Shown here piece by piece: positions 50,787 through 60,161 of a DNA stretch of 64,000 nt. The translations under genes were made by a program, and so were the position numbers. The stretch covers positions 2,059,148-2,123,147 of the forward strand of contig SMSO01000014.1 in the NCBI GenBank assembly GCA_004764695.1. The letters run 5' to 3'. Under the pieces are notes generated by a model, which saw nothing but the letters and a program-made list of their open reading frames with translations, did not search any database and was not told where the DNA came from. This DNA is from Schizochytrium sp. TIO01 (lineage: Eukaryota > Sar > Bigyra > Thraustochytrida > Thraustochytriidae). Numbering within the stretch: position 1 is the first letter of the stretch; each line of letters begins with the position of its first letter.

Positions 50787-51551
50787 TCAGTTTCGTCTTT
50801 GTTGACGAAAGTTCTTGGAAAGAACATCAGGCGCCAGAGCATCCTCTGGCAGGTCCATGTTCAGAAGATGACCCAATGCAATCTCGAAGGTTGTGAGGTA
50901 ATATGCAGCTTCACCTGAGTTCAATTCATCATTAAGTAAATCACGGAGCAGCATTGTGGTGGCATATGCATGCTGCAAACGAGCTTGCACGATAACAAAT
51001 GTTACAACTGGAAGGAATTCATCTGCATTCATATCCATCACTTGGTGGCGTCCAGATTCTGCGTAAATTTCGTCTTTAAGACGAAGAAGAACCTTCAATT
51101 TAAGTGAGGGCATGTCTACATCGTCAAAGCTTTTTAGAGTTGCAATAGCGCCTTGCCAGGTTGCCTGTCCTAGCCCCTTTCGCTCCGGAAGGCCTAGCAG
51201 CGCTCGCAAACGCTCTTCAGGAAGGCTTCGGAGTAGAAGCCCGCGCTCTTGTAATGCACATTCTTGGGCAGAATGCTCGCGCAACGCGCCAAGCAGTAAG
51301 CGTGAAAGTACTGGAGACAATACGATTCGCTCGACACAAAGGCGGACATGATTAACAATTTTGTCCCAATGCTCTGCAGAACGGGAACCGCTTTCCTCAA
51401 AAAGACGTTCTTTGCGAGCGCCTGATATCTTCTTGACGAGAGAATTGATCAATTTTCCGGTGGCTGGTGCTGGGACTCCAGGCATTTGGCTAGGTCGAAA
51501 ATGCTGAGGACTTGTAGCACCTGCCTGCGAAGCTGTGTTTGACTGTTGTTG

Positions 51552-51582
<31 letters not shown>

Positions 51583-54500
51583 TGGGCCGTGCTTGTATTC
51601 CCGCTAGTCGAAGAGCTAGCAGTATCTTTGCTGTCCACTCCGTTTGTAGGCGACACTTCGCCGATTGAAATCGCTCCTCCACGACCAAGGGAATTGACAA
51701 TGTCACCTGATGATCGTATGATTTGCGCACCGGCATTCTCCGCCAACACACGCAGTCGGGCTGCTGTTGTGCCTTGTTGCCCATTGCCTTGTGAACTCGA
51801 ATTACCACTTGCATCAGGAGTCGACACGCTCTGATTCATTGAAGAATATGTGTTGGGCCCTGGCGTGCGATCTGATACAGAGGTATTGATATCCTTGCGC
51901 CGAAGCCGAGCTCGGAAAGCACGAATAACTTTACCTTCTTCTTCATTCTCTGATTCAAAAAGTGACTCAATCCAGCCTTCTATAGCATAAAGACTCTCAA
52001 GAAGCATTTGGTCCAGAGACCATGGAGGCTCGCAACGCAAAGAAACTTCTTCGAGCTGAGCTTCTTCCTGCGCGGGTGGACGATTCACCAGCGATTTAAG
52101 CATTATCTGCAAGGGAACGTCAGGTTCGTGAACGTACACTCGTTGATACCAGTCACCGTTACGCCGAACAGTAGTTACCCATTTAGCCAGAACTTCGTAT
52201 TGAGCTTCTACAATTGGGATATCGATAGCATCAATGTTGGCCACTTGTTGATCTTCCTCCATAATGAACGGTTCGTTAAATCCAAGACCCTGCGCCTTAG
52301 AGTCACTGTACATGAATGATTCTGGATCTGAGTTATGGTGATGCCTACCTTGCAACGAACTCGGGGAGACCATCCCGCCATCATGTTTTGAACCTTCTAC
52401 CGAGTCAGACGAAGAAAACAATCCTAAGGGGTCAAACTCGTTCGTGCTCGCGCCTGTACTTAGATTACTCATTGTACGGCGAGGAAGCGCTACGGGTTCA
52501 GGAAGTGATGCTGCGAGTAATAGATCATCCATGTTGTCGACACTATCTTGATGACCAGCACCTTGTCGTGGCTTCATGCTATTCTCCAGCTGATCAAGTC
52601 GCTCTTTATTTTCAACATTCTGTTGTTGTTTATCTCTGCTGGTTTCTGGTTTTCTTTTGGCAGGAGATTCGCTAGTTTCTGTCACTTTAAGCGATTGAAG
52701 AGAGAAAAGAAGACCGTGAATATATGGGATTCGTGCTCCTCCAAGGAATGGCGTAGGGTCTAAACCGAGCGGCACTGCTCGGGCTTCATCATCTCCCCGA
52801 AGCCAGTCTTCAGTCTCTCTTCCTTCTTCTTGTTCACTGCTTTTCCCTTCGTCTCTGCTTTCCAGCTGCGAAGGGTTCTTCAGGCCTTTAGATAAAGAAC
52901 CCTCAGAACTGGATGACTTACCGACAAGAGAATTTTCCAACTTCCTTGGCGACGATGCAGCAGACCCTGACTTAGCAGACTGCTTAAAATCGCGTCCGCT
53001 AAGACGGCGCGATGTAATGCTCCCAGGTCTTGGCGAACTAAGAGTTCCCGCATTTGGTTTTGTTAGAAACTCACCTAAACCTGTAAGTTGTTTGAGGTCA
53101 TCAAAACTTTGCCACTTGTCCGCTGCAACATTGCGCCATGTCAACTCAAGTCTACGAATTGGTCTCGAACCAAGTGCCTCTAAGCATGCCATAACAAGCG
53201 CACCGTTTCGTAGCGATGGGCCAGCAGCAACTGTGCCTATATCAATGATGCATTCGACTACTTGAGCGCGAGCACTTGGCGTATCACCACGAAGGATTTG
53301 AGTCTTAAAAAAGTAAACGAGTTTATCATACTCCGCAAGGAATCGCTTCTCTGCTGTGCACGAATTACGCTGCTCTGATATCGGTCCGTTAGCAAGTACA
53401 ATATAGCGGCATGGATCTGTGACCATATAAAGACGCTCAAGACGCAAAGAAATCTGCACCGCTACAGCTCCTGGCTGGTCGTGCCACTCAATCAGGTTGA
53501 AGTCCCTCTCATCCCGTCGTCCAAGTCCTGAAGAGCTGTCGTCATCATCCTCTGGAAGACTACCAGTTCCAGCATGAAGAAGAGGCGAGAGAATGAGATT
53601 GCTATGGGATGGCAAGTAAGATAAACTTGTACGTTTTCGCGGCTTCGAAGATGAACTATCAAAGCTTCGAGATGAGAGAATCTGGTTCGATCGAGTATCT
53701 GGACTACTTGAAATTTGCAACGCAGCAGATTGAGAAATGTCAATTGGTCCAGAATTGGATGCTCCACTCATTTTGTTGCGCCGTAAGATGTCTCGTGGCG
53801 ACATACCGGGCCGCCCGGCAAGCTCTTTATCGGCGCCTGACTTGCGTCGAGGGCGAGCGAATGAAGTTGTATCAGGGTCAACAGAGCTTTGTCTTCTCAT
53901 AAGTGAGCTACTTAGTAATGTCTGGCCACTTTCATGATGGAATGACCGATATGGAAGCAGAGGCAATAGGCGAAGGCGACGAGTTGTAACATTAACCAGA
54001 CTGTTAATGCAACGGTCTAGGTATTCAGCGTACTCGGGAACATCGAGACTTTGCAAGATGTTGATGAAGTTGTCTTTGTGGAATGAAGAAACGAGGTCGT
54101 GATCTCGGCTACTTTCAGCTCCATTACCAATCAGCAATTCAAGGGCCCGTGGTTCGTTTTCCAGTTTTCGTTGAAAGTTGGGGTGAGTCATGATAAGGAG
54201 AACAAAGGAAACAACCCGTGACGCCTCGGGTGAAAGTGGGAGCACCATGGAGGAACTCAGGTCGTTCAAACCCCTTAACTCTTCACGTGTCACGAGCTTT
54301 TTGAAGCGCGCCATTAAGGTTTCGAGCAAGCTTGTCAAACTAACATCTTTATTCCATGTGCACTGAATGAAATCCAGGTTCAAAAGAATTGCTCTCCCCG
54401 TGAAGTCATCATCCGTTTCATGACCTGCAAGAAGAGTCCCTTCTTCAATATTCACTTCATTGCCTCGTATAATGTACTCCACCAGACGCTCTTCCACAGA

Positions 54501-56063
54501 TGCATAGGAGTGCTGTACACTAGATTTAGGAGACTCGTATCGATTTTCGTCTTCCTCACTGAACCCTAGGAGATCTACCTCTCCAGATTCGGCATGTCCA
54601 GACTCTGAGACTTTGTGATCCTCACTTTCGCTATCCGTACAGATGATATTCATGGTGCGTAAAATGCGTTGGAAGATTGGTCGATCCACGCGGGACCCAA
54701 GGGCCGCATTGCCAGTTTGATAAGCTTGTGAGATCACCATTCTAATTTGAATGTCATCACGTGCTGAGACACACAAATTATGAAGCAACATCGAGGTCCA
54801 ACATGAGAGCCGTGTCGCGGCGGCCATCTTTTCTTGGGCTTCTTGTTCCGGGGATTTGGAGGGAGGCGCGGCAAAACCTGTGCGGCTACTACCACTTTGC
54901 TGCTGTTGCTGTTGCTGCCCATTCCTGCGAATCAAATTGTTAAATAAAGATGACCCAGCGGAAACCGCATTACGTGCAGTGGAATTAATAGAGTCCATGG
55001 CTGTGTCCCCCTCACCTAACAAACCTGGGCCAAGGCCCACAAAGCTACGTCGACGATTCTGTCTAGGTGGAGGGGGGGATCCAGCAGGTACTGGAGATCC
55101 AGGAAGAGACATGGATTGTTCTTTACTGTCGCTAATATATTCGCCTGCATTTGCCCTCTCCTCCGCGTCCAGAAGCTCGGCAAGTCTGCGATCTGCAAGC
55201 TCTTGCTCTGATAAAGACATTGCCTGCATATCATCAATAGTTGACTCGAATGAAGTAGACTGAATCGCACTATGAGTGTAGTTTAAAGATGCAGTAGTAG
55301 AGTTATGTAGCACTTGAACAATGTAGCCCAACGATCCCTCGTACTTCAGAATAGCTTTGGCCCCTGATGGTCCTGTACTGACCATGCAGAGTAGGGAATT
55401 AATCGCGTTATGTAAGTAGAAGTCCTCCTTATGCACCATCGCCCCACACTTTAAAAGCAACTCAATGTGCGGTTCGAGATCTTGACGTACTTGGACATTG
55501 AAGATTGCCATGCTGGCCAGGGTACGAAAAAGCAAGAGCAGAGTCAACTTCTCTGTTAGATTGTCTTTAATAAGCATATCCACAAGGGTGATGTGAACAT
55601 CAGCCTCTGTGAGCATCCTTGTTCCTTGCTCAGATGCGCTTGCATGCAAGAGCACACGAAGGCTGGAATTAAGGAGGGTGAATGTACGATTTTTGAGTTT
55701 CCAATGCGCAACCATTGCGTCAGTCACCACGTGGACCCCATGGGCACGTAAAAGTACACAAACAGCCGCAACATCATCCTCCAAGGTGACGTATGGACCC
55801 AAGTGCACGAGAATGTCTAGGCAGGTCCCAACAAGCTGAACTCGAGCAACTTGGTCTTTTTCTGATCCCCGCACATAGAACTGCTGAATAATTGCAATAA
55901 TAGACGAAACCACGCCTTTCTCAACCGCCAAACGCCGGTTCTTGCTCAGAACCTCTCGCACGAGATCTGCAACCAGTGTTTTGCAAAGCTTTGGATTGTC
56001 ATTGCGAGCAGCTTCCTCCAAGTTATTCAGCAAATGGTCCACGACGTCCTCAAAGTTCACCAT
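50787..56063 (-). CDS. Giant ARM-(REM)-RasGEF-like-VPS9 multidomain protein (1758 aa)
   Basis: The parts in order are as follows. Residues 1-260 are helical ARM/HEAT-type repeats (LVADLVREVLSKN, LLLLFRTLASMAIFNVQVRQ). A Ser/Gln-rich linker with a short polyQ lies near 382-389. A REM/RasGEF_N-like segment spans about 515-640 (LVEYIIRGNEV, LLNLDFIQCTW, SLLETLMARFKKL). A RasGEF (CDC25-type) candidate starts near 845 (VAVQISLRLERLYMVTDP, FLAEYDKLVYFFKTQIL, LVMACLEALGSRPIRRLELTW). It resumes after a Ser-rich insert near 1100 (GARIPYIHGLLFSL) and ends after another insert near 1285-1345 (YEVLAKW, VSLRCEPPW). A 14-residue polyQ lies near 1493-1506. A VPS9 domain occupies about 1553-1745, with a helical bundle, then MPSLKLKVLLRLKDEI, MNADEFLPVVTFVIVQA and GEAAYYLTTFEIALGHLLNMD. 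VPS9 domains activate Rab5-type GTPases; the RasGEF assignment is weaker. A TATA-like element lies about 80 bp upstream of the ATG. Confidence 0.85.
51543..51584. repeat. Coding CAG/CAA tract (polyQ, 14 residues)
   Basis: Fourteen mixed CAG and CAA codons, read on the minus strand, lie in the linker just before the VPS9 domain. Mixing of the two codons would lower slippage. Confidence 0.9.
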
Positions 56064-56139
56064 TCTTGAAAGATCTACTTAGCCCAGTTCTAACCTAAAT
56101 TCTTTGCTTCGACCAAGCCTCGATCCTACAGAACTCTCG

Positions 56140-56147
56140 CTTATATG
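56140..56147 (-). promoter_or_regulatory. TATA-like element upstream of the ARM-VPS9 gene
   Basis: The minus strand reads CATATAAG, 77-84 bp upstream of the start codon. It shares a TATAAG/TTATA core with the element upstream of the E2 gene. Confidence 0.45.
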
Positions 56148-57044
56148 TTTAAAAACAAGAACTTTCAACCAAGGGTTTGATGGTGAGTAATTTCCTCAAC
56201 AAAAGTGGTGCCGTCTTGATTAGATTAGACACAACGAACCGCCGATGCTCCGATGAGGGTAATGGTGATCTGGCACCCGAAGGAGAGAATCGAAGTGCGA
56301 AGCGTTGGGAAGCGACCGCTCCGGCCACGTGGCCGAAGAAGATTTCCCGGTCAACAGCTCCAGGTAAGGCTGCACCAAAGGAACCCAGAGCGGGCGAGCC
56401 TGCTTGGCTCCAATCGGCAGCCGCGAACGATTGTAGTCTGCATGTCACTGTTAGTTGACAAATGAAGATTTCTTTACTTTTCTATCTAAATGGAAATATG
56501 TCATGCTCATCCGTCTTTATTAGAACATTTACTATTATTTGCCTACATTCTGAAGTGCGAATGATAAGTAGCAACGAGAGATGGTGTTGAGATGGTGTTC
56601 TCGCAAGGTACCAGGCCACGTCTACATCATCTGCAGGTAGTTTCTATCGTATGCAGATGTAAGTTAGGTGGATCTTTCAATGAGGCGAATTAAGTGAAAT
56701 CGATACCATGCTATGCTCGTGCTCATGGGTGAGGGAGCAATTTAGAGATTTTCAGGTCGTTGTAGTCTATGAATGCCCTTTGAGATGCTTCCTTAAAAAC
56801 CTGTCACCCTGATCGACAGACGAGCAGAGGCAATGCGAATGCAGCTTGAGTAGCACGAGAAGTTTCAAGATGGCCTCTCGAGATTATGATTAAAAATATC
56901 ATTTCAATGTAGCCCGGGTCTTTCCAAGGAGGAGTCCGACCAGGTCTAGTTTTCGAACCAACGATGACTGCTCCTCAGATGATGACATCTTGTCAGGGAT
57001 TGAAGATTTTATTTACGATTAAAAAAACTTGAGTTTAGCGCGTC

Positions 57045-57076
57045 TCTTTTTCTTTTTCTTTTTCTTTTTCTTTTTT
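57045..57076. repeat. (CTTTTT)n microsatellite
   Basis: About five ctttttt-type hexamers lie in the SMNDC1 upstream region. Confidence 0.85.
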
Positions 57077-57245
57077 GGAGTGCGTGGAATAACAAAGCCA
57101 ATCAAATACTAGCATACAATCAACTATCAGTCTACTCAAACTTCTTTGCACAGTTCATACATACCGGAGTCGCTGCCCGTATATTGCTTCTAAAGCTCTT
57201 CGCAAAACTCGAGTGTAGAAGAAAGGGCCTGTCCACTTGAACACA

Positions 57246-58418
57246 ATGGACGTCGAGGGCCTTCGCAAGCAACTTGCTGATGTAGAGAAGCTCCTCGAGA
57301 GCGATCCTTCGAACGAGGCATACAACGAGCTGCGCAAAAACCTTGCAGAGACTATTGCATTTGCTGACGATGATGACGACGACGACGACGACGAAGAAGA
57401 AGAAGAAGAAGAAGAAGAAGAAGAAGAAGACGCAGTGGCAGAGGGAGATGATGGCGAAAATAAAAATGGAGGTGAAGATGGGAAAGAAAAGAACAAGGGC
57501 CAAAGTAAAAGCACCCCAGAGGAAACAAAGCAGGAAACTGAGTCAAGTCTACAAAATGTTGAGAGAAATAACATTCAACCGGCGGATGGTGTTCATGCGA
57601 AAGATTTAGACTCGAAAGTGACGATAAAAAGCGCAGAGCCACAGGCTGACATGACCAGCTCGCAATCATTTTCAGTTCAAGAAAAGAACTCCGGGACAAG
57701 TTATACGCTCCCGGAGAACATGCGACAGAGGCGTGGAGCTGTAAAAAACATTGTATTAGGTACAGTGTGTGAAGCCTTTGACTCTTCTACAGGAGTATGG
57801 AATGGCGCGGTGCTTGAGCAGTATGAGGAATCTGATGGTAAATGTAGAGCACGCTTTCTTTATCAGCCAGAAACCCTTCGCGCAATAGAGCCTGAAGCTA
57901 TTCGACCCTTGAAGCAAAAAGTCAAATTCGATAAACTTGCAGTTCAAATTGGGCAGCCTTGCGAAGCACGTTTCGCTGGAGATGGGAAGATGTACCCAGC
58001 TACAATCATGAGCGTGACTGCACGAGGGTGTGTGGTTCGTTTTAAGCGTTACAATAATGAGGAAGAGGTGGCCTACCCTCATTTGCGTATTCTAACTGCA
58101 GAAGAAGCTGCACAGCCTTTGACAGATCAGCAAGCTATGGCAGCAGCAATGTCGGGTCTTGCTCCTGGGCAAGAAGAAAGTGTAATCAAGTCTAATGACT
58201 CTGCAAACATGCGTCTTAGTCAAGATATTGCTAGTATCCCAGAGCATCTTCGGGTCAAGGAGGGGGACTCAGAGAGAGTGCAGGATCGCAAGCGCAAGAT
58301 GTTGAAGCAGCTTAAAAAACAAACGAAGGCAGCTAAAAAGGATTTGGCTCTTGAAGAAAAGAAGCAAGGGTGGAAGGCCTTCCAAGCAAAGTCTATGAAG
58401 AAAAGTAAGCGACGATAA
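57246..58418 (+). CDS. Tudor-domain splicing factor SMNDC1/SPF30-like, with two Tudor modules
   Basis: This 390-residue nuclear protein is related to SMNDC1 (SPF30), which binds symmetrically dimethylated arginines of Sm proteins and helps tri-snRNP join the spliceosome. An N-terminal helix (LRKQLADVEKLLESD) matches the start of SPF30. An Asp-then-Glu homopolymer follows at about 41-62, with a disordered acidic/Lys region up to ~165. Two Tudor-like modules come next: the first at about 177-225 (GTVCEAFDSSTGVWNGAVLEQ) and the second at about 235-285 (IGQPCEARFAGDGKMYPA, VVRFKRYNNEEEV), the latter being the better match. The C-terminal IPEHLRVKEGDSERVQDRKR and Lys-rich helix ending GWKAFQAK match the SPF30 tail. 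Human SMNDC1 has one Tudor domain, so a second would be unusual. The ATG at 57246 (cacaATGG) is used. Confidence 0.88.
   Translation: MDVEGLRKQLADVEKLLESDPSNEAYNELRKNLAETIAFADDDDDDDDDEEEEEEEEEEEEDAVAEGDDGENKNGGEDGKEKNKGQSKSTPEETKQETESSLQNVERNNIQPADGVHAKDLDSKVTIKSAEPQADMTSSQSFSVQEKNSGTSYTLPENMRQRRGAVKNIVLGTVCEAFDSSTGVWNGAVLEQYEESDGKCRARFLYQPETLRAIEPEAIRPLKQKVKFDKLAVQIGQPCEARFAGDGKMYPATIMSVTARGCVVRFKRYNNEEEVAYPHLRILTAEEAAQPLTDQQAMAAAMSGLAPGQEESVIKSNDSANMRLSQDIASIPEHLRVKEGDSERVQDRKRKMLKQLKKQTKAAKKDLALEEKKQGWKAFQAKSMKKSKRR
57366..57431. repeat. Coding GAC/GAT to GAA triplet tract
   Basis: A GAC/GAT run (Asp) switches abruptly into a GAA run (Glu) of about twelve codons. This is a compound trinucleotide repeat that keeps the acidic charge. 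Confidence 0.92.
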
Positions 58419-58988
58419 ACAAAAATCCCTCATGTTGTTATTTTTCTGTCTGCAGATATTTATAACTTTTGTGAAGGATTTCGAGTTTGTCTCTGGAGAC
58501 CAATTCGAAGAATTGGTACCTGGAAACCGTATTTGGAAACAGGCCTGTGCACAGGGTCTTGGCGTTTTGGTGCTAGCCCCTTTTTTCTTTTATTCTTTTA
58601 TTTTTCTTCTTAATTGACGTTCGCTAGCTAGTTTAGCGTGGTTTGATACTCGAAATCTGTGTAGAAATAAATGCGTTAACCCATAATCAACACGTTCAGA
58701 TCATGGTATTGATTTTTTTTTCACCACTTGCAGCCAAAAGCAAACTATTCACTTGTATAGCATTTTCGAGCTTGACGAGATTCTTGCTGAATGGTATCAC
58801 ACCTTATTTCTAAAATGAGAGAAGCCTTCTATCTTTCTACAATAATTTTTTTCCTTCTAAAATATAGGTTAGCAAGTTCTTTCTACGAAAAGAGGAAAAG
58901 AAAAAAGGGAGATATTTTTCTGTTAATAATAGGCCTAGGCTACTTATGCTAGGTGAAAAAGAAAGAAAAAACGGGCAAAAAAGAAGTT
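58419..58988. other. Spacer between SMNDC1 and tRNA-Pro
   Basis: The SMNDC1 3' UTR and AT-rich sequence. No further gene is seen. The tRNA terminator lies at its right edge. Confidence 0.6.
58977..58982 (-). terminator. RNA polymerase III terminator of tRNA-Pro
   Basis: A T6 run on the minus strand, 6 nt after the 3' end of the tRNA. A second T-run follows about 6 nt further on. Both fit pol III termination. Confidence 0.75.
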
Positions 58989-59060
58989 GGGGCGAGTTGG
59001 GGATTGAACCCAAGACCCCCTCTACCCAAAAGAGGGATGCTGCCACTACACCACACGCCC
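58989..59060 (-). tRNA. tRNA-Pro (anticodon UGG)
   Basis: This 72-nt gene folds as a complete cloverleaf: acceptor GGGCGTG/CTCGCCC with discriminator C, D-arm GTGT-AGTGGCA-GCAT, anticodon arm CCTCT-TTTGGGT-AGAGG (anticodon TGG, reading CCA codons), variable loop GGGTC, and T-arm TTGGG-TTCAATC-CCCAA. It has the same length and loop sizes as human tRNA-Pro(UGG). Box A (TGGTGTAGTGG) and box B (GGTTCAATCCC) are present. It has no intron and no encoded CCA. The acceptor stem contains a U6:U67 mismatch. It lies between the convergent SMNDC1 and METTL genes. Confidence 0.95.
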
Positions 59061-59231
59061 TTGAAAGCTCTCAGGCTTTCTCGTTGGTGAACCACATCTC
59101 TCTACACAGTTTAATGAATATCTCTGATTATGGCATAAGAGACCGTGTTGAGAATTACACGATCATGTTGGGCTACGCTTTTGCAACTCTAAGGGCTCAA
59201 CATTGAACATCTTGATGTTTCATGCACTGTC

Positions 59232-60161
59232 CTAACTCTGCTCTTCTTTATCAATGCGCTGGAAAAGCGCATTGAGAAATACACGATCAATGTTTTGGCC
59301 AGTTTTACGATTGATGTTCCTCACTGTGACATATTTACACTCCTGCACTGCCATACATACTTCAGTCTCGAGAGATTTGAGCAATGACTGAAAGTACTCG
59401 ATTGAGAAAAAAAAACATTGCACGCCGTCCTGCTTGATATACCAATTTTCACCTAGGCGAGTTTTGCATCTAGTCTGTACCATATCAAAGAGGCCATAAT
59501 CACGGAAACAAAGGTGTCCGCCCAGTCGAAGGGATACACATAGTTTTCTTAAAACTTCTGCATGATGACAAGGTGAGATTGCCGATAGTGTAAAGATCAT
59601 AAGTCCAAAGTCTAGCGATGCTAACTTCATAGGAAGGGGATCCTGAACGATATCGCAGACACTAGCTTCAACACGAGAGGCCAATTCCTTAGAATTTGCC
59701 AACAGTTTGAGGGAGTCGATTGCAGAAGGCGAAACATCTACTACTTGAACCGACAGTTGTGGAATTTCTTTCAAGAGAGGTAGAACTGCAGCACCAGTGC
59801 CGCAGCCTAGTTCACCAAGAACTCGCGGCTGTGCTTCTGAAAGATCAACCAAGGCAGGAAAGGCCTTTGCTAAATACGAGCGCTCTTTGAAGAACCCATT
59901 TGCATGTGCTGCATAGAAAGCCTCCCAGCTCTGTGCCAAGTTGTCTTCTTTTGTACGTTGAGCTACTTCCTCACTGTCAAGCATTGGCGGAGCCTCATCA
60001 CCGAGACACTTATTTCTGCGCTTTGCAGCAACATCCTCCCAGGCAAAGTCTGCATCATAATAAGCAGTGGCACTACCCCGCTTCTTTGTCTCCGAGATCT
60101 TCTTTTCGACATCAGAATCCGCACTAGTTTTCTCAGCTTCAACTCCCATCTTGGGGTCCAT
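59232..60161 (-). CDS. tRNA 3-methylcytidine methyltransferase-like (METTL2/6/8 family)
   Basis: This 309-residue class I SAM-dependent methyltransferase belongs to the METTL2/6/8 (yeast Trm140) family, which makes m3C at position 32 of tRNA-Thr, tRNA-Ser and others. It shows the family N-terminal block WEAFYAAHANGFFKER with YLAKAFPAL, motif I LGELGCGTG (~115-123), a motif II acidic turn (QVVDVSPSAI), FTLSAISP, GGHLCFRDYGLFD, and the C-terminal NRKTGQ and RVFLNALFQR segments. No actin-binding fusion as in yeast Trm140 is seen. The first in-frame ATG gives this start. The frame is open 25 codons further up with an Arg-containing, presequence-like stretch, but that part begins with GTG. The tRNA-Pro gene 171 bp downstream is probably a coincidental neighbour. 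Confidence 0.9.
   Translation of the reverse strand: MDPKMGVEAEKTSADSDVEKKISETKKRGSATAYYDADFAWEDVAAKRRNKCLGDEAPPMLDSEEVAQRTKEDNLAQSWEAFYAAHANGFFKERSYLAKAFPALVDLSEAQPRVLGELGCGTGAAVLPLLKEIPQLSVQVVDVSPSAIDSLKLLANSKELASRVEASVCDIVQDPLPMKLASLDFGLMIFTLSAISPCHHAEVLRKLCVSLRLGGHLCFRDYGLFDMVQTRCKTRLGENWYIKQDGVQCFFFSIEYFQSLLKSLETEVCMAVQECKYVTVRNINRKTGQNIDRVFLNALFQRIDKEEQS

Larger units (their letters stand above)
56064..57245. other. Divergent promoter region (ARM-VPS9 / SMNDC1)
   Basis: These 1.18 kb separate two divergent starts. A TATA-like element serves the minus-strand gene at 56140-56147. An overlapping pair of ~93-codon frames at 56149-56458 has no recognisable product. A CTTTTT repeat lies at 57045-57076, about 170 bp upstream of the SMNDC1 start. 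Confidence 0.6.
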
